The notes under the pieces: generated by a model
Seen by the model: the letters and a program-made list of their open reading frames with translations, nothing else
What the model was told of the DNA's origin: nothing
Database searches by the model: none
Part shown: piece by piece, positions 46,134 through 54,426 of the stretch
How positions within the stretch are numbered: position 1 is the stretch's first letter
How the letters are laid out: every line of letters begins with the position of its first letter
Translations under genes and position numbers: made by a program
Assembly: GCF_014640295.1 (NCBI RefSeq)
Contig: NZ_BMGR01000019.1
Coordinates: 44,755-108,754 of the forward strand
Direction of reading: 5' to 3'
DNA: 64,000 bases
Source: Paenibacillus abyssi
GTDB lineage: Bacteria > Bacillota > Bacilli > Paenibacillales > Paenibacillaceae

Positions 46134-47588
46134 TCATTTGGAGCTTCTGCCACCAATTCCGTAAGAGGCATCTGCGCCTCCTCCAGTTCCGGAAGGGAAG
46201 TAATCAATACAGATGGCATCCGTGCCCACCCTGCCGTTGTTCGCATACCATTCGGGAAATATGGTGTTTCTTCCTGCATAAAAGCCGCCCAGCACATTCG
46301 TGGACATATGAATATTATTCGAAAACCGAATATCACGAAGCGCCGCCATATATCCGCCCACAAGCATATGATGGCTCACTACACCGGAAAACCGGATATC
46401 GCCTGCAGCAATCATGTCACGCCCGATCTCGATCCGGTGAATACGATCAATGAGAATGGATGATCCGCTCACGAAAGCGCCGCCGACCTGAAGATCCTGC
46501 GTGGTGTCATCCAGAATCGTGCTTCCCCCGGTAATTAAATCGCCGCGCACGACCAGTTTTTTCAGTGATTCAAAGGTTAACTCTCCGCCGACCAATAAAT
46601 CGCCTTCTATGATGATCTCATCGATATTATCGTCAAATTCTATATCGCCTTTAACCAGCAGGTCACCTTTAATATGAATTTTTTTCCCCCCGCCAATGGC
46701 CATATCCCCGCCTACCCGGACATGCCCGCCAATCGTTAACGGCTGACTCACATAGTCTGAAAATTCCAGGTCCCCGGCTGCTTCAATGGCAACCCCGTCC
46801 GGCAGCGCGTCGATCGTCATGCTGTTCCAGGTTCGGACTATATCGATATCACCCGCATATTTCACGCCCGCTCCGGAGGCATAGATCGTATGCGTCCTAT
46901 TCTGCGTCACCTTATCATTTATGGATGACACGCCTTTGGGCACATAATCAGGCAGCAGCGCATCGTCAAAATAGAAATCAATATAATTTCTGAACTCTTC
47001 CGCGAATTTGGCCCGGTCATAGTTGTTTTCGATAAAGTTCTCTGAAGGCGACTCTGCACCGCAGGCAGCAAAAACCCGATTGAAATCGTCCTTATTCATG
47101 ACAACCCCGTGCTTATGATAAAATTCTTCCCCTGTGCTGCCGCTGGATGGACCCGTGCCGCCTCCACCACCCGGCTCTGAAGCCGGGGGATTGAGCTGCA
47201 GGATGACCACCCGTTCTCTTTCACGGCTCCCCGAGCCCCATCTCGCAGTGAATTCTACAGCGATCGGATCGCCGTTCCCGTTATTCCTTACGGCGATATG
47301 TTCTACCACGCCGTTACTTTTCAGACTGGCCTCCAGACTGGCGGCTAAGGCTCGCAAATCCTGCGCCTGCAATCCGGACTGCGCCGCTTCTTCGAATAAA
47401 CGCGTATAGATGGCAGAAGCCGATTCGGCCATCGAATACGCCTGCTCCGCATGGGAACCGGTTGTCGATTGCAGCATCCCCACATTGACACGGGCTAGCA
47501 GCGGAGCCACCATGAGCGTAGCGGCGACAATAAAACCGAGTACGAGAATGAGCGTGTTGCCTTTTTCAGAGCGAAACGATTTCGACAT
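46134..47588 (-). CDS. Prepilin-like protein with bactofilin-like beta-helix
   Basis: About 484 residues make up a two-part protein. The N-terminus is PilX-like: a short basic leader ending in EKG, then a long hydrophobic helix (NTLILVLGFIVAATLMV), without the usual glutamate at position 5 of mature pilins. A Gly/Ser linker follows near residue 150. From about residue 270 there are some eight repeats of about 20 residues of the type IxIxGDLLVxGxIxF, as in bactofilin polymers. It precedes pilM by 60 bp. The start is uncertain (ATG at 47588 or 47594, or TTG at 47609), with AGATGGA the best ribosome binding site. Confidence 0.72.
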   Translation of the reverse strand: MSKSFRSEKGNTLILVLGFIVAATLMVAPLLARVNVGMLQSTTGSHAEQAYSMAESASAIYTRLFEEAAQSGLQAQDLRALAASLEASLKSNGVVEHIAVRNNGNGDPIAVEFTARWGSGSRERERVVILQLNPPASEPGGGGGTGPSSGSTGEEFYHKHGVVMNKDDFNRVFAACGAESPSENFIENNYDRAKFAEEFRNYIDFYFDDALLPDYVPKGVSSINDKVTQNRTHTIYASGAGVKYAGDIDIVRTWNSMTIDALPDGVAIEAAGDLEFSDYVSQPLTIGGHVRVGGDMAIGGGKKIHIKGDLLVKGDIEFDDNIDEIIIEGDLLVGGELTFESLKKLVVRGDLITGGSTILDDTTQDLQVGGAFVSGSSILIDRIHRIEIGRDMIAAGDIRFSGVVSHHMLVGGYMAALRDIRFSNNIHMSTNVLGGFYAGRNTIFPEWYANNGRVGTDAICIDYFPSGTGGGADASYGIGGRSSK

Positions 47589-47656
47589 TTTCATTCCATC
47601 TTTCAACAAATTAATCTATAGTAAAGGTAGATTGTATTATCCTAGGAGGTGCGGCT

Positions 47657-48130
47657 GTGAACAATCAAAAAGGCTTGACCTTAATCGAAATATTAGGCTC
47701 CGTCACCCTGCTGGCCGTCGCTGTCCTGGCCATCACCGCCCTGCTTCAGCAGACCTCGCTGTTTGCCAAAGATAATGAAGCGATCGACCAATCCGTATCG
47801 ATCTCCCGGACAGTGATGGAGGAAATAAAGCGCAATCTGGCAAGCCGCGATTCGATCTCGCTATTTGAAGATGGACAGACGCTTGCATTGACCGAGCTGC
47901 GAGACAATGCGCCTGCCTATAAGCTGCCTTATTCCATCTACTATCCGAACGCAGCCGACCCCCAATTCGAGGTTAAGGTCGAATCCGACGTGTACAATTT
48001 ATCAGACATTCATTTTAAAGATCAAACCTATCAGATCACGGACTATTTCCGGCTCATTCGGGTCACAAGCATCAACCTGACCACCAATAAATCGTATATC
48101 CTTGAAGGCTATGCAGAGTACAAACCTTAA
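47657..48130 (+). CDS. Type IV pseudopilin (PilV/GspI-like)
   Basis: This 157-residue protein has a class III prepilin leader cleaved before the Leu of KG|LTLIEILGSVTLLAVAVLAI, with Glu at +5. It starts at GTG, six bases after AGGAGGTG. It is divergent from the beta-helix gene and followed by a second pseudopilin 17 bp later. It is probably a minor pilin at the pilus tip. Confidence 0.87.
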   Translation: MNNQKGLTLIEILGSVTLLAVAVLAITALLQQTSLFAKDNEAIDQSVSISRTVMEEIKRNLASRDSISLFEDGQTLALTELRDNAPAYKLPYSIYYPNAADPQFEVKVESDVYNLSDIHFKDQTYQITDYFRLIRVTSINLTTNKSYILEGYAEYKP

Positions 48131-48147
48131 CTTACAGAGGTGAATCC

Positions 48148-48624
48148 ATGTACAACAACGAAAGAGGCGTCTCGCTAGCCGAGGTTCTGGGCGCGTTATC
48201 CATCACCGCAATTGTACTTGGCGTAGTACTCGTGATGCTTAATCAGACCCATACGAGCTCTTCGCAAATCACATCCCGCGAAACCATAAAGCAGGAATCC
48301 CGCGATATTATAGATCATATGGTCCGTTCCATCCGCACAGGCTTTACTGCATCAGTCAGCGCTGCCGAAACGCTTCGTTTGGAGGGGCCCGAAGGCCAAT
48401 ATATCTCGTATCGCTTGGATGGCAATACTCTGGAATCAGTCTCTTTTCTGATCCCCGACGGAGGAACGGAAAAAGTGCTGATCCGTCGAGTGATGTCTAG
48501 CCACGTCGATTACCTCCATGCGGGATTGTCCGAAAGCAATACAAGAGTGGAAATTACGCTTCGCATGCAGCTCCCCAACGGCCAAATAGATACCGCTTCA
48601 ACCGTTGCCTACACCTTGCGATAA
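48148..48624 (+). CDS. Type IV pseudopilin (PilW/GspJ-like)
   Basis: This 158-residue protein has a prepilin leader ending RG|VSLAEVLGALSITAIVLGVVL; Glu at +5 is present. The rest is a beta-rich globular domain (GPEGQYISYRLDGNTLESV) as in PilW/GspJ. It forms a two-gene unit with the preceding pseudopilin. Its last 27 bp overlap the end of the convergent pilD gene. Confidence 0.87.
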   Translation: MYNNERGVSLAEVLGALSITAIVLGVVLVMLNQTHTSSSQITSRETIKQESRDIIDHMVRSIRTGFTASVSAAETLRLEGPEGQYISYRLDGNTLESVSFLIPDGGTEKVLIRRVMSSHVDYLHAGLSESNTRVEITLRMQLPNGQIDTASTVAYTLR

Positions 48625-49263
48625 CAAGGATAGGTAAGCCTCAATGAAACGATCGCCCCAGAAATAAGCGGTAATGGCCCCGACGGCGATATACGGTCCG
48701 AACGGTATCGTCCGTCCATTTTGGTACACGCGCAGCATAAGCTGAAGGATGCCAATGGCAAGGGCGGCTGCGCTAGCCAAGAAAATGCTAAGCAGCGTCA
48801 GCTTTATGCCCAGAACCAGCCCGATGAAGACGTAGAGCTTAATGTCTCCTCCTCCCATTGCTTCTTTCTTCAGCAGCTTCCCGCCCGCTATTCCGATCAG
48901 CAGCAGAAACCCGCTCCCCGCAATGGCAGCGATCCCATAGTTCCACAACGGTAAGGGATGCGACCAAAGACGAAGCAGGATCGCACCCGCCACTCCGATC
49001 AGAACCACCTTGTTCGGGATGATTAATTCGGATAGATCGGTCTGGACCACGATAATCAGGATGGAAATGAAAAACAGAGCTGCTGCCAGCTCCTTTTGCA
49101 TGCCAAGCTGGAATGCTGCCAAGCCGAACAACAGCGCAGTCGCCAGCCCCATTAACGGGGAGGCCAAGACCGGCCTGTCGGTCCAGTGCAGGGCAAACCG
49201 ATTCAGTACGCTGCCCAGCAGCAGCCCGGTGATGGCGATAATGATCGGAAATACGATAAACAT
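48598..49263 (-). CDS. pilD: Prepilin peptidase, short form without CxxC domain
   Basis: This 221-residue membrane aspartyl protease of the A24 family has catalytic aspartates in VVQTDLSELIIPN and GGGDIKL, with the GPYIAVGAI region after them. The N-terminal cytoplasmic zinc loop with two CxxC pairs found in PilD/ComC is missing. Here GSVLNRFALHWTDRPVLAS leads straight into the next helix. It should cleave prepilins but may not N-methylate them. The gene lies downstream of pilA, behind a terminator. Confidence 0.85.
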   Translation of the reverse strand: MFIVFPIIIAITGLLLGSVLNRFALHWTDRPVLASPLMGLATALLFGLAAFQLGMQKELAAALFFISILIIVVQTDLSELIIPNKVVLIGVAGAILLRLWSHPLPLWNYGIAAIAGSGFLLLIGIAGGKLLKKEAMGGGDIKLYVFIGLVLGIKLTLLSIFLASAAALAIGILQLMLRVYQNGRTIPFGPYIAVGAITAYFWGDRFIEAYLSLLSQGVGNG

Positions 49264-49296
49264 GATGCTCCCGCCTTGCTACGGTAAGATCGAAAG

Positions 49297-49322
49297 AAAG
49301 GCAACCTGAAGGGCTGCCTTTA
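49297..49322 (-). terminator. Terminator after the major pilin gene
   Basis: On the minus strand AAAGGCA - 11-nt loop - TGCCTTT is followed by CTTTC. It sits between the pilin gene and pilD and could lower pilD expression relative to pilin. Confidence 0.6.
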
Positions 49323-49327
49323 CAAAA

Positions 49328-49705
49328 TTATGGCGATGAAGGTGCAGTTAATGAAACGGAGTATCTCCCATTTGTTACGGTAATTGTAGCAGTTGCTCTT
49401 CTGTTCGCGTCTTTATTCCATTCCGGAACGGCATTCAAATAGCCGAGATCAACAAGGTCGTCATTGGTTGTACCGGAAGTTGCAATAGGAACTGTAGTTG
49501 TTGTTGTCAGATTTCGGTCAATCGCATATCTCAGGGCGACTTCCTCGATTAATTTATTTGTTGCTTCATCCGCTTTTTGTTCAGCGTTATTAATCGTTCC
49601 TGTAATGGCAGGTACAGCGATCGCCGCAATAATTCCGATAATGACCATGACCGCCAGCAGCTCGATTAACGTAATACCTCTTTGGTTCTTCAGCATGTTT
49701 CTCAT
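49328..49705 (-). CDS. Type IV major pilin-like protein
   Basis: This 125-residue class III prepilin has MRNMLKNQRG|ITLIELLAVMVIIGIIAAIA with Glu at +5. The C-terminal domain is short and Thr-rich. The ATG at 49703-49705 follows GGAGGAG; the in-frame start 21 bases upstream lacks a site. Its place at the end of the pilB-T-C run suggests the major subunit. Its size resembles ComGC-type pilins. Confidence 0.88.
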   Translation of the reverse strand: MRNMLKNQRGITLIELLAVMVIIGIIAAIAVPAITGTINNAEQKADEATNKLIEEVALRYAIDRNLTTTTTVPIATSGTTNDDLVDLGYLNAVPEWNKDANRRATATITVTNGRYSVSLTAPSSP

Positions 49706-49731
49706 TGTAATCTCCTCCTGTACCATTTATT

Positions 49732-50940
49732 TTATAATCCTTGCATCAGTTCAAAAGATGGCATCAGAACAGCCAGCACGATCAGTCCTACGACCCCCGT
49801 AAGCACAACGATCATCAAAGGCTCGAGCAGCGACTTCAAACGTTCCGCCATCGCGTCCACATCCGCTTCATAGAAATCCGCGACCTTCTCCAGCATGCTG
49901 TCCAATGAGCCTGAACGTTCTCCAACCGCTATCATCTGTACGACCATCGGCGGAAACAGCCACGATTCCTTTAACGACTCCGCCATCGAATTACCGCTGC
50001 GCACCTGACCCTTCATGTCCGAGATCACTTTTCCGATCGCCTGATTTCCCACAACATCCGAGACAATGGACAATCCTTGCATCAGTGGTATTGCAGCGGC
50101 AAATAAGGAACTGAACGTACGGCTGAAGCGTGCAATCGCCTGTTTGTGCCACAGCTTGCCGAAGACCGGAATCTTAAGCTTGATGTAATCCAGCCGCTCG
50201 CGGCCCCACGCCTCTCTGCGGATCAGCCTTATGAGCAGGGACGGCACAAACAACGAGGCGACAACGATGTACCAGTACCCCTGCATAAACTCGCTTGCCC
50301 CCATTACAATGCGGGTCGGAAGCGGCAGTTCAATGCTCATGGAAGCAAAGCTCTCCACATACCTCGGAATGACGAAGATCATCATAAAGATGACAACCAG
50401 CACCATAATAATCATCATCACTGCCGGATACACCATCGCCGATTTTACTTTCTCTTTCGTGTTGCGCTCCTTCTCGAAAAAGACCGCCAGCCGCTCCAGC
50501 ATCTCATCCAACTTGCCGGACACTTCACCGGCTCTGACCATGTTGACGAACACGGGTGTAAACACCGTAGGATACGCGCTGACCGCCACCGAAAATTGCG
50601 TGCCGCCCTTCATGTCCTCTGCGATCTCAGCGAGCAGCTTACGAAACGGTTTGCCGGGCGATTGCTTACTCAGGATACGCACCGCTTCCACTAGGCCGAT
50701 CCCCGCTTTGTACATCGTCGCCAGCTGTCTGCAAAACACAGTGAAATGTTCCGTTTTTACCTTTGGACCGCCAAACTCCAGTTCACGGTGGAGCAGGCTC
50801 TTGCTCCGGTCAATCAGCTTGGTAACCCACAACCCCTGCTCCCTTAGCAGCTCCGCAGCCTGCTGCTGCGTGGCTGCTTCCAACACACCCGAATAACGCT
50901 TTCCACTTCCGTTTACCGCCTTATACTGAAACTTCGGCAT
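49732..50940 (-). CDS. pilC: Type IV pilus platform protein PilC
   Basis: This 402-residue GspF/PilC-family protein has two T2SSF domains (about 60-190 and 265-390) and three membrane helices. FCRQLATMYKAGIGLVEAV and FSRTFSSLFAAAIPLMQGL are the paired family motifs, and the GE-x-SG motif occurs in each domain. It is the membrane platform on which PilB and PilT act. The ATG at 50938-50940 is chosen for its ribosome binding site. Confidence 0.93.
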   Translation of the reverse strand: MPKFQYKAVNGSGKRYSGVLEAATQQQAAELLREQGLWVTKLIDRSKSLLHRELEFGGPKVKTEHFTVFCRQLATMYKAGIGLVEAVRILSKQSPGKPFRKLLAEIAEDMKGGTQFSVAVSAYPTVFTPVFVNMVRAGEVSGKLDEMLERLAVFFEKERNTKEKVKSAMVYPAVMMIIMVLVVIFMMIFVIPRYVESFASMSIELPLPTRIVMGASEFMQGYWYIVVASLFVPSLLIRLIRREAWGRERLDYIKLKIPVFGKLWHKQAIARFSRTFSSLFAAAIPLMQGLSIVSDVVGNQAIGKVISDMKGQVRSGNSMAESLKESWLFPPMVVQMIAVGERSGSLDSMLEKVADFYEADVDAMAERLKSLLEPLMIVVLTGVVGLIVLAVLMPSFELMQGL

Positions 50941-50968
50941 GCGAACCAACTCCATTGATGCTTCTTAA

Positions 50969-52015
50969 TCATTCTTGCAGGTTTGCAAATCCGAACATAG
51001 CCTGGTTTGCTTCTGCGACTGAGATCCGGCCCTGCTGCAGCAGCTCACGCAGCGCATTCTCCATCGTCTGCATACCCTGCGACCTGCCGGTTTGCATGAC
51101 AGAGCGAATCTGATGAATCTTCTCTGATCGGATCAAATTCGCAACGGCCGGTGTATTGACAAGGACCTCCATAGCAGCGATCCTGCCGCTTCCATCCGCT
51201 TTAGGCAGCAGCCTCTGGGCCATGACACCAAGCAGCACGGCAGATAATTGCATCCGAATCTGCTGCTGGGCCTCCGGTGGGAACACGTCGATGATTCGGT
51301 TGATCGTCTGGGGCGCATCGGCTGTATGTAACGTTGCAAACACGAGATGGCCGGTCTCCGCTGCGGTAATGGCCGTGCTGATCGTCTCCAGATCGCGCAT
51401 CTCGCCAACGAGCACCACATCGGGATCCTGTCTCAGCGCAGCTCGCAAACCGGCAGCGAACGACAGGGTATCCACGCCAATCTCACGCTGGTTAACAATC
51501 CCTTTCTTGTGAACGTGCTCGAACTCAATCGGATCTTCCAGCGTCACGATATGTTCACAGCGAGTCCGGTTGATATAATCGAGCATTGCCGCTAATGTCG
51601 TTGATTTCCCGCTCCCTGTAGGGCCGGTGACAAGCAGCAAGCCCTGCGGCTTATTCGCCAATTCACCGGCGATTGACGGCAATCCCAGCTCCTCCAGCGA
51701 AGGAACCTCAATCGGAATTAACCGGATGCTCAAGCCAACACTGCCCTTCTGTTTGTAGGCATTAATCCGGAATCGCGAGAGCTGGGGAATCACATAGGAC
51801 AGATCGAAGTCCCCGCGTCCCATAAACTCCTCATACTGGCCTACCGTCATGAGCTGCTTGGCTAACTCCGCCGTGTCCTCCGGGTTTAGCGGTTCCTGGT
51901 TAATCGGTTTTAATTGCCCATGGACTCGAAACATGACCGGCGAATGGACAGTGATATGAATATCCGACGCCTGAAGCTTATGGGCTAAAGTAAGAATGTC
52001 CGTCGCTTGCCCCAT
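50969..52015 (-). CDS. pilT: Type IV pilus retraction ATPase PilT
   Basis: This 348-residue hexameric ATPase has Walker A GPTGSGKSTT, Asp box TLEDPIE, Walker B VVLVGEMRDLET, His box GHLVFATLHT and the AIRNLIRE-equivalent AVANLIRSEKIHQI. It powers pilus retraction and twitching. The start is the ATG at 52013-52015, six bases after GGGGG. It lies 31 bp after pilB. Confidence 0.94.
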   Translation of the reverse strand: MGQATDILTLAHKLQASDIHITVHSPVMFRVHGQLKPINQEPLNPEDTAELAKQLMTVGQYEEFMGRGDFDLSYVIPQLSRFRINAYKQKGSVGLSIRLIPIEVPSLEELGLPSIAGELANKPQGLLLVTGPTGSGKSTTLAAMLDYINRTRCEHIVTLEDPIEFEHVHKKGIVNQREIGVDTLSFAAGLRAALRQDPDVVLVGEMRDLETISTAITAAETGHLVFATLHTADAPQTINRIIDVFPPEAQQQIRMQLSAVLLGVMAQRLLPKADGSGRIAAMEVLVNTPAVANLIRSEKIHQIRSVMQTGRSQGMQTMENALRELLQQGRISVAEANQAMFGFANLQE

Positions 52016-52046
52016 CCGCATCCCCCTTTAGATAATTAACATCCTG

Positions 52047-53717
52047 TTACTCTTCATGGCTGGTCACGCGGAATACTTCGGCAATCGTGGTGAGTCCCGC
52101 CGCCACCTTCTGTAAGCCATCCTCTGCCATCGGAATCAATATGCCTTTATCCATGGCATACTTCATATATTCATTGTCTGAACGTTTGGCCAGAATCATC
52201 GAGCGAAGCTCATTATCGATGAGCAGCACCTCATGAATGGCCAGCCGCCCTTTGTAACCGGTACGGCCACAATCGCCGCAGCCTCTTCCTTTCGACAACA
52301 GGTCCACAACAATGCCATGGCGCCTCAAAAGTGACGCCTCTTCAGGCAGCGGATCGACCTTCTCACTGCATTTCGGACAAATCCGCCTCACCAGGCGCTG
52401 AGCCACGATACAGTTGACCGCCGAAGAAATCAGAAACGGCTCGACTCCCATATCAATCAAACGGCTGATGGAGCTAACGGCGCTGTTCGTATGCAGCGTG
52501 CTGAACACGAGGTGACCTGTCATTGCGGCTCGAACCGCAATTTCCGCCGTTTCCATATCCCGGATCTCACCGACCATGACAATGTTCGGGTCCTGCCTGA
52601 GGATTGCCCGCAGCCCTCTGGCAAAAGTAAGTCCGGTTACCGGATTGACCTGCACCTGATTGATCCCCTGGAGCTGATACTCTACCGGGTCCTCAATCGT
52701 AATGATGTTGACATCGTCGCGGTTAAGATGGGATAACGCCGAATACAATGTCGTCGTCTTTCCGCTCCCCGTAGGTCCGGTAATGAGCACAACGCCGTGC
52801 GCCATTTCAATGCCTTTCAGGAAAGCTTCCAAATTTTGTTCAGAGAACGCAAGCCTGCTTATTTTATGAAGGGAATTCCCCAAATCCAATATCCGCATCA
52901 CCACTTTTTCCCCATGTACGGTTGGCAGTGTGGATATTCGGATATCTACCTTGCGAAATTCAATATCGAGCTCAACTCGTCCATCCTGAGGCAATCTACG
53001 TTCTGCAACGTTGAGATTGGCCATAATTTTGATCCGGGCAATAATAACGGCCTGCATATTAGGAGGCAATGTGCGCTCCGTCCGCATGATCCCATCCACC
53101 CGATACCGGATCCGGAAGCTGTCCTCCTGTGGATCAAAATGGATGTCGCTGGCACCGAACTGCACGGCTTGCGTAATGATCTGGTTCACCGTCTTGACGA
53201 CAGGAGAATCCTCTTCCTCCAAGCCCTGCTCCGGTTCTTCTTCTCTGGACAGCAGGTTTTGGCTGATCTGCTCTATCGTCTCCTGTAATCCGTAATAGCG
53301 GTTGATTGCGCGCTGCAGCTCATCTTTTGAAGCAATAACGGGTTCAATCCGCAGGCCGGTAGCAATACGAATCTCATCGATCGCAAAATAATCGAGGGGA
53401 TCAGCCATTGCCAAGATCAGCTTGTTTCCATCCACCCGCAGAGGCAGCACGCCATGCTGGTCAGCTAGCTTTTGAGGGATGAGTTGAATGACCTTAGGCT
53501 CAATCTTCTGCCTGTATAATTTGACATGCGGTATGCCAAGCTGGAACTCCAGAACCTCGATGAACTGCTGCTGTGATATGTATCCCTGCGTAATTAACAC
53601 GTCTCCCAGACGCATCTTCATCTCCGATTGCTGCTTTAATGCCTGCTGCAGCTGTTCTTCGGTAATTACGCCTGTCTCGACTAACAGATCCCCAATCCGC
53701 TTGCGGGGTCCGATCAT
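52047..53717 (-). CDS. pilB: Type IV pilus assembly ATPase PilB with MshEN domain
   Basis: This 556-residue assembly ATPase has Walker A GPTGSGKTTT, Walker B IVMVGEIRDMET, the His box HLVFSTLHT and a zinc site CPKCSE/CGDCG. The N-terminal domain is MshEN: two 24-residue motifs R-I/L-G-x-x-L-x5-G-x7-L/F-x3-L-x-x-Q, at residues 7-30 and 36-59, are separated by five residues. This is exactly the layout of the cyclic di-GMP site in Vibrio MshE. The ATG at 53715-53717 follows AGGGG by eight bases. It is the first gene of the pilB-T-C-pilin unit. Confidence 0.94.
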   Translation of the reverse strand: MIGPRKRIGDLLVETGVITEEQLQQALKQQSEMKMRLGDVLITQGYISQQQFIEVLEFQLGIPHVKLYRQKIEPKVIQLIPQKLADQHGVLPLRVDGNKLILAMADPLDYFAIDEIRIATGLRIEPVIASKDELQRAINRYYGLQETIEQISQNLLSREEEPEQGLEEEDSPVVKTVNQIITQAVQFGASDIHFDPQEDSFRIRYRVDGIMRTERTLPPNMQAVIIARIKIMANLNVAERRLPQDGRVELDIEFRKVDIRISTLPTVHGEKVVMRILDLGNSLHKISRLAFSEQNLEAFLKGIEMAHGVVLITGPTGSGKTTTLYSALSHLNRDDVNIITIEDPVEYQLQGINQVQVNPVTGLTFARGLRAILRQDPNIVMVGEIRDMETAEIAVRAAMTGHLVFSTLHTNSAVSSISRLIDMGVEPFLISSAVNCIVAQRLVRRICPKCSEKVDPLPEEASLLRRHGIVVDLLSKGRGCGDCGRTGYKGRLAIHEVLLIDNELRSMILAKRSDNEYMKYAMDKGILIPMAEDGLQKVAAGLTTIAEVFRVTSHEE

Positions 53718-54050
53718 ATGCATCACCCCTGCTAAATTTTCATGACTTATGATGCGCCAGAGTAAGATGATCCATGTTAATTATCAAGATAGCCTATGAA
53801 AATATAGTATACCATTGTCGAAATCTGTAGAAATATCCTTAAACAAAAACAGGTAATTAGCCATTCTTTGAAGTCCTATATCTCTTTGTAATAATAGTCT
53901 AACAGAACTAATTTTCTGAAAAAAGACCCAGTTTCTCTTTACCCTAAAATGATGTTGCTGAAACAGCATTTTCAAAGCTGTCCAGATGGCGCTCGAGTAC
54001 CAATTTTTACACCTCTACATGCCTACAAAATAAATCTATCATGTGGAAGG
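53718..54050. other. Intergenic region between pilB and the T-box
   Basis: This AT-rich stretch must hold the leftward pilB promoter (TATACT-like elements near 53810), but no clear -35/-10 pair can be assigned. No coding frame, repeat or RNA is convincing. Confidence 0.5.
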
Positions 54051-54079
54051 TTGACATTTGCTTCATACAGGAGTATAAA
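54051..54079 (+). promoter_or_regulatory. ilvA T-box promoter
   Basis: TTGACA (54051-54056), a 17-bp spacer and TATAAA (54074-54079) place the transcript start just before the T-box leader. Confidence 0.8.
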
Positions 54080-54084
54080 AAAGT

Positions 54085-54402
54085 TAAATCAAACCATTCG
54101 TTGACGGGAACAAGTAAGCCCGAACGTCGCGATCTCCAGAGAGTCGGCAGCTGCTGAGAGCCGATGATCCGAGACGGGCCGAATATCCTCCCTGAGAATC
54201 CGAGCTGAAGTCGCTGCTTGCGTGTTAGAGTACGTGAAGCGGATGTATGGTAAGCCTCGGACGGGTGTCCGCCGTTACAGGGAACACGTATGACAGTACG
54301 TTGCTGAGTGCCGCAGATTTAGTTGGATGACTAACCGATGACGCGGAATAAGGGTGGTAGCGCGAGTATAATCTCGTCCCTGACTGGGACGGGATTTTTT
54401 TT
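54085..54402 (+). ncRNA. T-box leader of ilvA, probable isoleucine specifier
   Basis: The T-box sequence AGGGTGGTAGCGCG (54350-54364) lies in the antiterminator. It is followed by the terminator TCGTCCC-TGACT-GGGACGG and a T tract (54374-54402). Upstream, long complementary segments form Stem I. A candidate specifier ATC (54185-54187) in GAATATCC fits Ile, the end product of the downstream enzyme's pathway. Uncharged tRNA would permit read-through into ilvA. Confidence 0.92.
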
Positions 54403-54426
54403 AATTTTTAGAAGGGGGATACAACA

